From a virus, in IMG/VR virus record IMGVR_UViG_3300043409_000639, positions 1 to 26,491 of that record: a DNA stretch of 26,491 nucleotides; one strand, 5' to 3'. The translations under genes were made by a program, and so were the position numbers. The notes below the pieces were generated by a model. That model made no database searches and had not been told where the DNA came from. It worked only from the letters and a program-made list of their open reading frames with translations. Positions 1 through 6,440 of the stretch are shown here, in pieces; within the stretch, counting starts at the first letter, position 1, and every line of letters starts with the position of its first letter.

Positions 1-111
1 CATGTCTGAATCGCCCCCATCCCAAATTTTCCCACAACTGCCTAAAAATTAAGCAGACCACCCCATCTAAGGGTTTTCCCTATCCGGATACGCTTTTTCC
101 GCACGATGTTC

Positions 112-219
112 GGGTACAGCGGGTACACCCCTAAAGGGGTGTGTACCCGGTTGTACCCCAAACACGTCTTTCGCCCGGGTACAACTGTACCCGCTTGTAC
201 CCGCTTGTACCCTGTACCC
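112..219. repeat. Iteron-like cluster of GTACCC hexamers with a large hairpin
   Basis: Nine copies of GTACCC or its complement GGGTAC lie here, starting at about 112, 121, 143, 153, 177, 187, 197, 207 and 214. Several neighbours are 10 bp apart (143/153 and 187/197/207), one helical turn, as expected for protein-binding iterons. Two inverted copies also form a hairpin: the arm at 121-131 (GGGTACACCCC) pairs with 136-148 across the loop TAAA, with a 2-nt bulge. The hairpin is not followed by a T-run on either strand, so it does not look like a terminator. The block directly follows the stop of the primase-helicase gene, and a mildly AT-rich stretch lies at about 25-55. A replication origin or operator is inferred. 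The rest of 1-221 holds no supported gene; an ATG on the minus strand at 3-1 could start a gene beyond the left edge, but nothing confirms it. Confidence 0.6.
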
Positions 220-221
220 GG

Positions 222-2168
222 TCAAAATCCGATCCCCAGCTCATAAATTCCGGGCTCCTCCTCGACCATCTCGCCACGCTCCAGAAGCTCCACAACGGCC
301 CTGGCGAACGCCTGCTTCTTGCTGTTCGTAGACTCCAACTCGGACAGTTCATCGAACGCTTGCCTCCATTCCGACCTAGCGACCAGCCTGGCATTGAGCG
401 TCTTGAACGCCTCCCAAGCCACGTTGGCGTTGGTGCTGCGCAGCTTGCGTTTGGCGGTCTTGGTGGGCTCGCCCGCCTGCACCAGCACCGCGCTCGTCAC
501 CGGCTCCCCGTCCTCGTCAAACCACCCTGGAATAATCACTTTCTCAAGCGTAGCATATAAAGTAGCCGCCAATTCGGCGTCCTTGCTCTTGCGCTGAATA
601 ATCTCCATCGGCGAGTCGCCCTTGGCCGGGACGATGCTGATCTCAATGTCCAGCGCACCACGCCAAGCGCTCGAGCCTCGAGCCCTGTGCTGGGTCTCCT
701 CAGATACGCCAGTATGGTGGACTAGTATGATGGTGCAATTGAATTCAGCCATTAACATGGCGCAGGCATCAAGCATCGCCTTGGCGTCCTGGGACGAATT
801 CTCGTCTCCTGAGTTGAAGCGGTGCAGGGTATCTATCGTGATGATGGCGGGCTTGATGGGGAGCGCCCGGATGTGCTCGGAGACCTTGCGGTAGCCCTCT
901 GGAGTATCTAGATCGCAGCCGCTCTTGCTCAAATACATATTAAGAGCCTGACCATTCCCATGGTGCTCCTTCCACGCTGCTATCCGGCTGCGCAGACCGT
1001 GGTGGCCCTCACCCGCCAAGTAGACAATCGCCCCTGGCGTGACCCGGTTGCCGAACCAATCCTGTTGGCCCTGCGCCATCCGCAGGCACCAGTCGAGCGT
1101 TGCGAACGTCTTGCCGCCGCCGCTCGGGCCGTGAACCATGATGAGAGCGGCCTGCTGAATCCAACCCTTGACCATCCACCGAATCGGCGCAGGCTGGCGG
1201 GAGAACTCGTCCGCCGGCATCAGCCAGTCGCTTACTGCTGGCTCAAGCAGCGCCGCCAGATCATTGCCAGCCTGAACGTAATCGTTGGCGTCCCCGGCCG
1301 CGGGCGGCATCACCGACCTGGCGCCATACTTGGCGCTGGCCTGCTCGGCGTACCTTTGACCCACGCCGCTCGCATCATTGTCGGCCACGATCACCAAGTC
1401 CTGCTGCGCCCCGAACCTCTCCCGAAGCGCTCCGGTCACCGGGACTAGGTTGCTGGCGCTGTAGGCCACGGCGCAGGCCTTGCCGGTGGCTTGGTGAATC
1501 GTGGCAGCAGTGGCGAAGCCCTCGGCGATGTAGATGGTGGCGGATGGCTCGCCGAGCATCCAGAACTTGCCTCCAGTGGCGCCGCCGGGGTGATACCGTT
1601 TCTCGCCATCGGCTGCGATGTACTGCACGCTGGCCAGATCACCTTCGGAGCCGTACAGCGGGACCATCAGCCGCCCGTCTCCGGTGATCCTTGCGCCGTT
1701 GGGTGCGATGCCCTTGCGTGCTAGATACGGGTGATCGGCACTCGCTGCACCGCCTGCTGTCCAGATCGCATCGACCGTACTGGCAGCCACCGCCTGGCTG
1801 CGCTCCTGCTCGGCCTCCCGTGCCGCCTTGGCCTCGGCCATTCGCCGGGTGTGCGCAAACTCCTCGGCGATGGTAAGTTTCCTTCCCATCTCTGCCTGCC
1901 AGGCCTGCTCGATGCCTGCCCGCCAGCAGCCAAAGCGACCTGCCGGCACGCCGTCACCGAAGGCCACATACCAACCGGGCTTGCTGTGGCCTGGCGTGCC
2001 TTTGGTCCCGCTGTTGAACCTGTGCAGCTTGCCGTCTAGGTAGATCGCCTCTGGCGGCTCCAGGCCGGCTTCTACCATTGCCTCCCGCAGCTGCTCGTCT
2101 GGTGGCTCAATCCTCTTGGGCTCGGGGAGAGCGTAGACGCCGCCGAAGATGCTAGTCAGGTCTGCCAT
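222..2168 (-). CDS. Phage primase-helicase (Toprim domain plus RepA-like hexameric helicase)
   Basis: A 648-residue replication protein that probably primes and unwinds phage DNA in the cytoplasm. The central Toprim domain shows the acidic signature: E216 in YIAEGFA and the D263-x-D265 pair in ADNDASG. The C-terminal half is a RepA/AAA_25-type ATPase with Walker A GPSGGGKT (about 347-354), Walker B ending in IITIDT (D446), and the LVHHTG motif (about 482-487) typical of this helicase class. The N-terminal ~100 residues contain GWYVAFGDG and FGCWRAG segments, common in phage and plasmid primases with this architecture. The open frame extends 55 codons upstream, but ATG at 2168 (MADLTSIFGG) is preferred: the extension runs through the regulator gene in another frame and looks non-coding. 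The start overlaps the end of the HTH gene by 17 bases, so the two are probably co-transcribed. No DNA polymerase is visible, so the host polymerase is likely used. Confidence 0.9.
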   Translation of the reverse strand: MADLTSIFGGVYALPEPKRIEPPDEQLREAMVEAGLEPPEAIYLDGKLHRFNSGTKGTPGHSKPGWYVAFGDGVPAGRFGCWRAGIEQAWQAEMGRKLTIAEEFAHTRRMAEAKAAREAEQERSQAVAASTVDAIWTAGGAASADHPYLARKGIAPNGARITGDGRLMVPLYGSEGDLASVQYIAADGEKRYHPGGATGGKFWMLGEPSATIYIAEGFATAATIHQATGKACAVAYSASNLVPVTGALRERFGAQQDLVIVADNDASGVGQRYAEQASAKYGARSVMPPAAGDANDYVQAGNDLAALLEPAVSDWLMPADEFSRQPAPIRWMVKGWIQQAALIMVHGPSGGGKTFATLDWCLRMAQGQQDWFGNRVTPGAIVYLAGEGHHGLRSRIAAWKEHHGNGQALNMYLSKSGCDLDTPEGYRKVSEHIRALPIKPAIITIDTLHRFNSGDENSSQDAKAMLDACAMLMAEFNCTIILVHHTGVSEETQHRARGSSAWRGALDIEISIVPAKGDSPMEIIQRKSKDAELAATLYATLEKVIIPGWFDEDGEPVTSAVLVQAGEPTKTAKRKLRSTNANVAWEAFKTLNARLVARSEWRQAFDELSELESTNSKKQAFARAVVELLERGEMVEEEPGIYELGIGF

Positions 2169-2343
2169 TGGCTGGAGCCTTTGAGAGGTACGTCGACAAC
2201 CGCTGAATCGCGGTGATGCGTGGCCGCTTGGAGCGACCGCGCTGGAGGGCAAGAACGGTACTGTAGTGCAGGCCGGTGGCCGCTGCAACGACCCGAACCT
2301 TGCGGTCTTGCAGAGCGGCAACGACTTGCTCAATCGTCATCAT
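2152..2343 (-). CDS. Small helix-turn-helix regulator (Cro/XRE-like)
   Basis: A 63-residue protein starting MMTIEQVVAAL. The segment VVAAATGLHYSTVLALQRG reads as a helix-turn-helix: an alanine-rich helix, a glycine turn, then a recognition helix with STV. The size and the position beside a divergent intergenic region fit a Cro-like repressor that controls its own operon and perhaps the rightward operon at 2479. The start is set by an AGGAGT ribosome site about 7 nt upstream of tandem ATG codons at 2343 and 2340; either ATG could be used. A longer frame reaching 2394 lies upstream of that site and is rejected. The gene overlaps the primase-helicase by 17 bases. The target site is unknown; candidates are the A-tract repeats and the AAGTTG/CAACTT inverted pair upstream. 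Confidence 0.75.
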   Translation of the reverse strand: MMTIEQVVAALQDRKVRVVAAATGLHYSTVLALQRGRSKRPRITAIQRLSTYLSKAPANGRPD

Positions 2344-2478
2344 AAAGCGTACTCCTAAAAAAAAGTTGGTGAAGATCGAAAAAAAGTTTACCACAACTTG
2401 AAAAGATGGTGTAGGATGCTATCCATGCACTGAACGGATTTCCCGACGAGTGCTGCAACAGAAGGAGTACAGCCAGAC
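2344..2478. promoter_or_regulatory. Divergent control region between the leftward and rightward operons
   Basis: This non-coding stretch separates two divergent units. It contains two A-tracts (A8 at 2357-2364 and A7 at about 2379-2385), spaced roughly two helical turns apart and each followed by GTT. It also has an imperfect inverted pair, AAGTTG at 2363-2368 and CAACTT at 2394-2399, which could be an operator for the small HTH protein. A weak rightward promoter can be proposed: TTACCA at 2388-2393 and TAGGAT at 2412-2417 with an 18-nt spacer. The rightward ribosome site AAGGAG lies at about 2461-2466, before the ATG at 2479. The AT-richness contrasts with the flanking genes. The promoter call is tentative; the assignment as a divergent control region is more secure. 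Confidence 0.5.
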
Positions 2479-3156
2479 ATGGCCATCAACCTAAAAACCA
2501 CCGCATCATTGGCATCCAACGGCGCCAAGATCCTCGTCTACGGACAAGCTGGCGCAGGCAAGACCACCTTGGCGGCAACCCTGCCAGCGCCCATCATCCT
2601 GTCCGCCGAGGGCGGCTTGCTGTCGATCCAAGACGCCAACCTGCCCTACATCGAGGTGAGCTCCATGGGCACTCTGATGGAGGCATACAGCTGGCTGCGC
2701 GACAGCCACGAGGCAAAGGATTACCAGAGCGTGGCGCTGGACAGCATCTCGGAGATCGCCGAGGTGGTTCTCAACGCCGAGAAGAAGAGCAACAAAGACC
2801 CACGCGCAGCCTATGGCGCGATGCAAGAACAGATGGCCGACATTATCCGAGCCTTCCGCGACCTGCCCGGCCGCCACGTCTACATGAGCGCGAAGCTCGA
2901 GAAGACGCAGGACGAGATGGGCCGAGTGCTCTATTCGCCAAGCATGCCGGGTAACAAGACGGGCCAGGCGCTACCCTACTTCTTTGACGAAGTCTTGGCG
3001 CTCCGGGTTGAGAAGGACGCCGAGGGCGTGTCACAGCGGGCGCTCATGTGCGACAGCGACGGCCTCTGGCTGGCGAAAGATCGCAGCGGCAAGTTGAGCG
3101 CCTGGGAAACGCCAGACCTCTACCACATCATCAGCAAGATCGGCGGTGCGAAATGA
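2479..3156 (+). CDS. RecA-like AAA_24 ATPase, probable Sak4-type recombination protein
   Basis: A 225-residue single-domain P-loop ATPase. Walker A is GQAGAGKT (22-29). A Walker B-like strand ends in VALDS (D88). Further conserved-looking segments are RHVYMSAKLEK (132-142) and the SPSMPGNK loop. This layout matches the phage AAA_24 (PF13479) family, which includes Sak4-type RecA-like single-strand annealing proteins such as that of phage HK620. The inferred role is annealing or strand exchange at phage DNA ends, with the SSB-like protein encoded two genes downstream. The start has a good AAGGAG site. The stop overlaps the next gene in an ATGA junction. The helicase-loader-like role sometimes assigned to AAA_24 proteins remains an alternative. 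Confidence 0.85.
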   Translation: MAINLKTTASLASNGAKILVYGQAGAGKTTLAATLPAPIILSAEGGLLSIQDANLPYIEVSSMGTLMEAYSWLRDSHEAKDYQSVALDSISEIAEVVLNAEKKSNKDPRAAYGAMQEQMADIIRAFRDLPGRHVYMSAKLEKTQDEMGRVLYSPSMPGNKTGQALPYFFDEVLALRVEKDAEGVSQRALMCDSDGLWLAKDRSGKLSAWETPDLYHIISKIGGAK

Positions 3157-3518
3157 TCGGCGTCTGGTTGGCGTGTAAGGAAGCCGAGCGCCTGGCAACC
3201 GAAGCGCGGCGGGTTGTCGAGGACGCCATGATCGAGCAGTTCAAGATTGCCAAGGACATGGAAGGCACCAAGACCTTTATGAACCTTGGGCATACGGTAA
3301 AGATTACCGGCCGTTTGAACCACAAGATCGACAGCGACAAGCTCCAAGCAATCGCTGCCGAGGCTGGCTTGGCCGAGCACCTTGGCTCCCTTTTCCGCTG
3401 GAAACCGGAAATCAATTCGTCGGCCTGGAAGTCGGCTGACGAATCCATCACGCGCCCGCTCCTGGGTGCGATCACCACCACGGCGGGCCGCCCGTCTTTT
3501 TCAATCACCAAGGAATAA
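3153..3518 (+). CDS. Small phage protein of the recombination module, unknown function
   Basis: A 121-residue protein starting MIGVWLACKEAERL at the ATG that overlaps the stop of the ATPase gene (ATGA). A longer frame from 3048 lies inside the ATPase gene and is rejected. The first ~45 residues are charged and predicted helical (ACKEAERLATEARRVVEDAMIEQ split across two helices). The middle has a short beta-prone stretch (GHTVKITGRLNHKID). The C-terminal part carries FRWKPEINSSAWKSAD, a pattern I associate with conserved small proteins placed between AAA_24 ATPases and DUF669 proteins in many phages. I do not recognise a catalytic motif. The position suggests an accessory factor for recombination or SSB function. 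Confidence 0.75.
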   Translation: MIGVWLACKEAERLATEARRVVEDAMIEQFKIAKDMEGTKTFMNLGHTVKITGRLNHKIDSDKLQAIAAEAGLAEHLGSLFRWKPEINSSAWKSADESITRPLLGAITTTAGRPSFSITKE

Positions 3519-3521
3519 ATA

Positions 3522-3995
3522 ATGGCTACTCTCGGACAAGATTACGTTGCGGCAGACCTTCCCATGGGCAAGTCTTTCGAGCCCCTGCCTGCCGGCTGGT
3601 ATACCGCGGCGATCACGCAGGCGACCGTCAAAGACACCAAGGCCGGCACTGGCCGATACATCAGCCTGAAGTACGACATTACCGGACCCAGCCACCAGGG
3701 CCGCACGATCTTTGGGAACCTGAACATTTCTAACCCGAACCCGAAGGCGGAAGAGATCGGCCGGCAACAGCTCAACAGCCTGATGCGGGCCATTGGCCTG
3801 GCGAAGGTCAACGACACGGACCAGCTAATCGGCGGGCAGCTGAAAATCAAGTTGGCCATCACCAGCAGCGACCAGTACGGCGAGGGCAACGAGGTCAAAG
3901 ACTTTGCCGGCATCGCTGGCGGGGCAATGCCTGCGGCAAGCAAGCCCGCGGCACCAGCTGCTGGCGCGAAGGCTGCGCCGCCCTGGGCGAAGTGA
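3522..3995 (+). CDS. DUF669 family single-stranded DNA-binding-like protein
   Basis: A 157-residue protein matching the DUF669 (PF05037) pattern. It has an N-terminal FEPLPAGWYTA segment, a beta-rich core with RYISLKYDITGP and GRTIFGNLNISNPNP, then a helical EEIGRQQLNSLMRAIGL segment and a QLIGGQLKIKLAI strand. The C-terminal tail is Ala/Pro-rich and low in complexity, ending in PPWAK. It takes the place of the flexible tail of bacterial SSBs but lacks their acidic tip. DUF669 genes commonly neighbour AAA_24 ATPases and are thought to act as phage SSBs. Here it lies 3 nt after the preceding gene, so it is probably the ssDNA-binding partner of the Sak4-like ATPase. A hairpin with a short T-run follows the gene. 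Confidence 0.8.
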   Translation: MATLGQDYVAADLPMGKSFEPLPAGWYTAAITQATVKDTKAGTGRYISLKYDITGPSHQGRTIFGNLNISNPNPKAEEIGRQQLNSLMRAIGLAKVNDTDQLIGGQLKIKLAITSSDQYGEGNEVKDFAGIAGGAMPAASKPAAPAAGAKAAPPWAK

Positions 3996-4009
3996 GATAG
4001 CAAACCCTG

Positions 4010-4045
4010 GCGTGGCAGATAAATCTAGGAACCTGTCACGCTTTT
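4010..4045 (+). terminator. Possible intrinsic terminator or attenuator after the DUF669 gene
   Basis: GCGTGGCAG (4010-4018) pairs with CTGTCACGC (4033-4041) at eight of nine positions (one is a mismatch or G-T type), with a 14-nt loop, followed directly by TTTT (4042-4045). The hairpin sits in the only sizeable gap inside the recombination operon and ends 25 nt before the next start. It could be a leaky terminator that reduces expression of downstream genes relative to the abundant SSB-like protein. The short T-run makes it weak. Confidence 0.4.
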
Positions 4046-4070
4046 ACCTTACAAAACAAGGAGTTACATC

Positions 4071-4241
4071 ATGATTATCAAGTTGAGCAAAGAAGAGATT
4101 ACAGAAGCCATCCTTGAGTGGACAAACAATTTAATGAGCGATGATTTTCGTAAAGGTTGTTTCAACACGGTGGAATTACTCTACTCCAATGGCTGCGAGG
4201 TCTCTTGGGTTGAGCCTGAAGCCAAGCCTGACGCCGCCTAA
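4071..4241 (+). CDS. Small acidic protein, 56 residues, unknown function
   Basis: A short reading frame starting MIIKLSKEEIT behind a clear AAGGAG site (about 4058-4063) and ending in a TAATG junction with the next gene. The product is acidic and predicted mostly helical, with SKEEITEAILEW forming an amphipathic helix, followed by FNTVELLYSNGCEVSWVEP, which looks beta. No metal-binding or catalytic motif is visible. The strong ribosome site and the coupled stop/start support real translation. Small proteins of this kind are frequent in phage early operons. I do not recognise the family. Confidence 0.7.
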   Translation: MIIKLSKEEITEAILEWTNNLMSDDFRKGCFNTVELLYSNGCEVSWVEPEAKPDAA

Positions 4242-4510
4242 TGCGCCAGCACCGCCCCGATCACGTCCTAGAGCGAGCCGAGTTCTTGTCACGCGCTCGC
4301 TCCATGGCCCGCCGGGGCGTTGCCCTGACGCATAGCAAACTCACGCCAGCAGAAGTGCAGGAGATCCGACAGGCCAAGGAAAACCGCCTAGACCTGCTGG
4401 CCCACATTGCCGAGACCTTGAGCAATTCCGCACTGGCGGAAAAGTACGGCGTTCATCCACGCACCATTGAGAAGGTGCTGTCTTATGAGACTTGGAGCCA
4501 CATCAAATGA
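4241..4510 (+). CDS. Small helix-turn-helix DNA-binding protein
   Basis: An 89-residue basic protein starting at the ATG of a TAATG junction. The C-terminal half contains LSNSALAEKYGVHPRTIEKVLSYETW, a good helix-turn-helix: LAEKYGV as the first helix and turn, HPRTIEKVL as the recognition helix. The preceding segment LTPAEVQEIRQAKENRLDLL is a further helix. Similar small proteins with 'LA.KYGVH..TI' motifs are widespread in phages and resemble the DNA-reading part of resolvases and homing endonucleases, but no nuclease residues are present. It probably binds DNA as a local regulator. The stop overlaps the start of the nuclease gene (ATGA). Confidence 0.75.
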   Translation: MRQHRPDHVLERAEFLSRARSMARRGVALTHSKLTPAEVQEIRQAKENRLDLLAHIAETLSNSALAEKYGVHPRTIEKVLSYETWSHIK

Positions 4511-5478
4511 GCGCAATCCCAATCCCCGACCCAGTGGCGCAAGCCATTGACGCCGCCCACGAGCGCCAGGTCGAGCTACCAAGGCCGCACCTTGGCGCCA
4601 GCCAACTTGGTCACGCCTGTGATCGGTGGCTTTGGCTGTCCTTCCGCTGGGCGGTGCGCGAGCCCTTCCCTGGTCGTATCCTTCGCTTGTTTCGGCGGGG
4701 CCGGCTGGAGGAGGCCACCATAGCGGCGGACCTCAAAAGCATTGGGATTGAGATACACAGCACCGAGGGTGCCCAAGCCCGGGTTGACTTTGGCTCGCAT
4801 GTCAGCGGGAGCTTGGACGGCATCATCGAGTCTGGCGTGCCTGGAGCCCCGAAGGCTCGGCACATCTTTGAGGCCAAGACGCACAGCAAGAAATCGTTTG
4901 ACGATCTGGTCAAGCACGGCGTCGAGAAATCCAAGCCAGTCCATGCCGCCCAGATGCAGGTCTACATGCACGGCACGAACATTGACCGCGCCTTGTACTT
5001 TGCAGTCTGCAAAGACGATGACCGCATCTACACCGAGCGCTTGCGCTACAGCCGCACCGAGGCCGAGCGCCTGATTGCTCGCGGGCATCGCATTGCTCTG
5101 GCGGACAGGATGCCTGAGCCCTTGTCCAGCAATCCAAGCTGGTACGAGTGCAAGTTCTGCGCAGCGCATGACTTCTGCCACGGCAGCAAGAAGACCAAAG
5201 AAGTCAACTGCCGGACCTGCGCCCACAGCACCGCCGAGCCCTCAACGCCAGACCAAGATGCGCACTGGACATGCGCACGATTCGACCGCAGCGTGATCCC
5301 TATTGCCACCCAATACACCGGCTGCGATAGCCATGTCCTTCATCCTGACCTAGTGCCATGGCAGCGCTTAGATGGGCCGGATGCCTGGACGGCTATCTAT
5401 CTCATTGATGGGCGGGAAGTCGCCAATGGGGAGGGGGATGCTAATGTGTATTCCAGCAAAGAACTGGTAACAAGATGA
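4507..5478 (+). CDS. Cas4-like PD-(D/E)XK exonuclease with iron-sulfur cysteines
   Basis: A 323-residue nuclease. The PD-(D/E)XK core shows D104 in SGSLDG, E122-x-K124 in FEAKTH, and a QMQVYMH helix (149-155) like the conserved Q-x3-Y motif of RecB/Cas4 nucleases. One cysteine near the N-terminus (C38, HACDRW) plus C215, C218 and C224 (CKFCAAHDFC) match the four-cysteine 4Fe-4S layout of Cas4/AddB-type nucleases. A C-terminal extension has its own Cys/His set (C235, C238, C256, C273, H276), suggesting a second zinc site. In this operon it would resect double-strand ends for the Sak4-like annealing protein and the SSB-like protein. The start at 4507 is chosen because it overlaps the upstream stop (ATGA); an in-frame ATG at 4492 is less likely. 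No CRISPR array or other cas gene is visible. Confidence 0.85.
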   Translation: MSAIPIPDPVAQAIDAAHERQVELPRPHLGASQLGHACDRWLWLSFRWAVREPFPGRILRLFRRGRLEEATIAADLKSIGIEIHSTEGAQARVDFGSHVSGSLDGIIESGVPGAPKARHIFEAKTHSKKSFDDLVKHGVEKSKPVHAAQMQVYMHGTNIDRALYFAVCKDDDRIYTERLRYSRTEAERLIARGHRIALADRMPEPLSSNPSWYECKFCAAHDFCHGSKKTKEVNCRTCAHSTAEPSTPDQDAHWTCARFDRSVIPIATQYTGCDSHVLHPDLVPWQRLDGPDAWTAIYLIDGREVANGEGDANVYSSKELVTR

Positions 5479-6440
5479 ATTGCATTGAATTTGGAGACTG
5501 CCGCGAAATAATGCGCCATTGGGCTGCTGATGGTGTAAAGGTTCAGACTTGCGTGACAAGCCCGCCTTACTTTGGCCTGCGCGACTATGGGCGCGACGGC
5601 CAGATTGGTCTGGAGCAAACGCCCGAGGAATACATCGCCGCGATGGTGGAGGTGTTCCGCTGTGTGCGCAACGTGCTGGCTGATGACGGGACATTGTGGC
5701 TGAACATTGGGGACAGCTACAACAATTTTCGCAGTCAAATGGGGCCGGGGCAAGCTGTGCATGGACGAGATAAGTTGAACGGCAAACCGGATGTTCTTAG
5801 CAAAAAAAGAGGCATCGAAGGATTGAAAGAAAAAGACCTAATCGGCATCCCTTGGATGCTGGCCTTTGCCTTGCGGGCAGATGGCTGGTACTTGCGCCAG
5901 GATATCATCTGGCACAAGCCGAACCCGATGCCTGAGTCTGTGCGCGACCGCTGCACGAAGGCGCATGAGTACATCTTTTTGTTGTCAAAGTCAGATCAAT
6001 ATTTCTTTGATAACAAAGCAATAAAAGAACCGGCCAACTTGGCAAACCATCGCGATAGCCCAGGGATTCGTCGCACTGCACCTGGCAGCGCAGACCACAA
6101 CGGTTTTAAAAACGGTCGCCACTACGAAACACGAAACAAGCGCAGCGTATGGTCAGTTCCAGTTCGTTCCTACAAAGGCGCTCACTTTGCCACATACCCG
6201 CCGGCCCTAATTGAGCCGTGCATTTTGGCTGGCAGCAGACCAAGCGACATTGTGCTGGACCCGTTTATGGGATCAGGCACTACCGCGCAGGTTGCTCTGC
6301 AGCATGGCCGCCAGTACCTGGGCTGCGAACTGAATCCAGAATACGAAACGTTGCAAAAAGAGCGGATTGCTAAGGCTGTGCCAGCAATTGCTGATGACCG
6401 CCAAATGTCACTTGTACTGGAGCAGACCAATGCTCCGTGA
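5475..6440 (+). CDS. DNA methyltransferase, N4-cytosine/N6-adenine beta-class
   Basis: A 321-residue S-adenosylmethionine-dependent DNA methyltransferase (N6_N4_Mtase, PF01555). The catalytic motif IV, TSPPYFGLRDYG (28-39), comes first. The cofactor motif DPFMGSGTT (262-270), followed by YLGCELNPEY, lies near the C-terminus, giving the circularly ordered beta class. The SPPY form is seen in both m4C and m6A enzymes, so the modified base cannot be settled here. The target-recognition region lies between about 75 and 225 and includes a lysine-rich stretch. No restriction endonuclease is adjacent, so it is an orphan methyltransferase that probably protects phage DNA from host restriction or marks it for regulation. 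It overlaps the nuclease gene by ATGA and the helicase gene by 11 bases. Confidence 0.9.
   Translation: MNCIEFGDCREIMRHWAADGVKVQTCVTSPPYFGLRDYGRDGQIGLEQTPEEYIAAMVEVFRCVRNVLADDGTLWLNIGDSYNNFRSQMGPGQAVHGRDKLNGKPDVLSKKRGIEGLKEKDLIGIPWMLAFALRADGWYLRQDIIWHKPNPMPESVRDRCTKAHEYIFLLSKSDQYFFDNKAIKEPANLANHRDSPGIRRTAPGSADHNGFKNGRHYETRNKRSVWSVPVRSYKGAHFATYPPALIEPCILAGSRPSDIVLDPFMGSGTTAQVALQHGRQYLGCELNPEYETLQKERIAKAVPAIADDRQMSLVLEQTNAP

Noticed and set aside
1-60. ATG on the minus strand at 3-1 as the start of a gene running off the left edge
   Set aside because: Only the start codon lies inside the window and the upstream sequence has no convincing ribosome site, so no gene can be supported.
121-148. Hairpin as an intrinsic terminator for the primase-helicase operon
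   Set aside because: The stem is strong but neither side is followed by a T-run in the transcript direction. It is better explained as part of the repeat cluster.
222-2333. Primase-helicase starting at 2333 with 55 extra residues
   Set aside because: The extension is read through the HTH gene in another frame, has atypical composition and no ribosome site. ATG at 2168 fits better.
4507-5478. Evidence of a CRISPR-Cas system from the Cas4-like gene
   Set aside because: No repeat-spacer array or other cas gene is present. Cas4-like nucleases are common in phage recombination modules.
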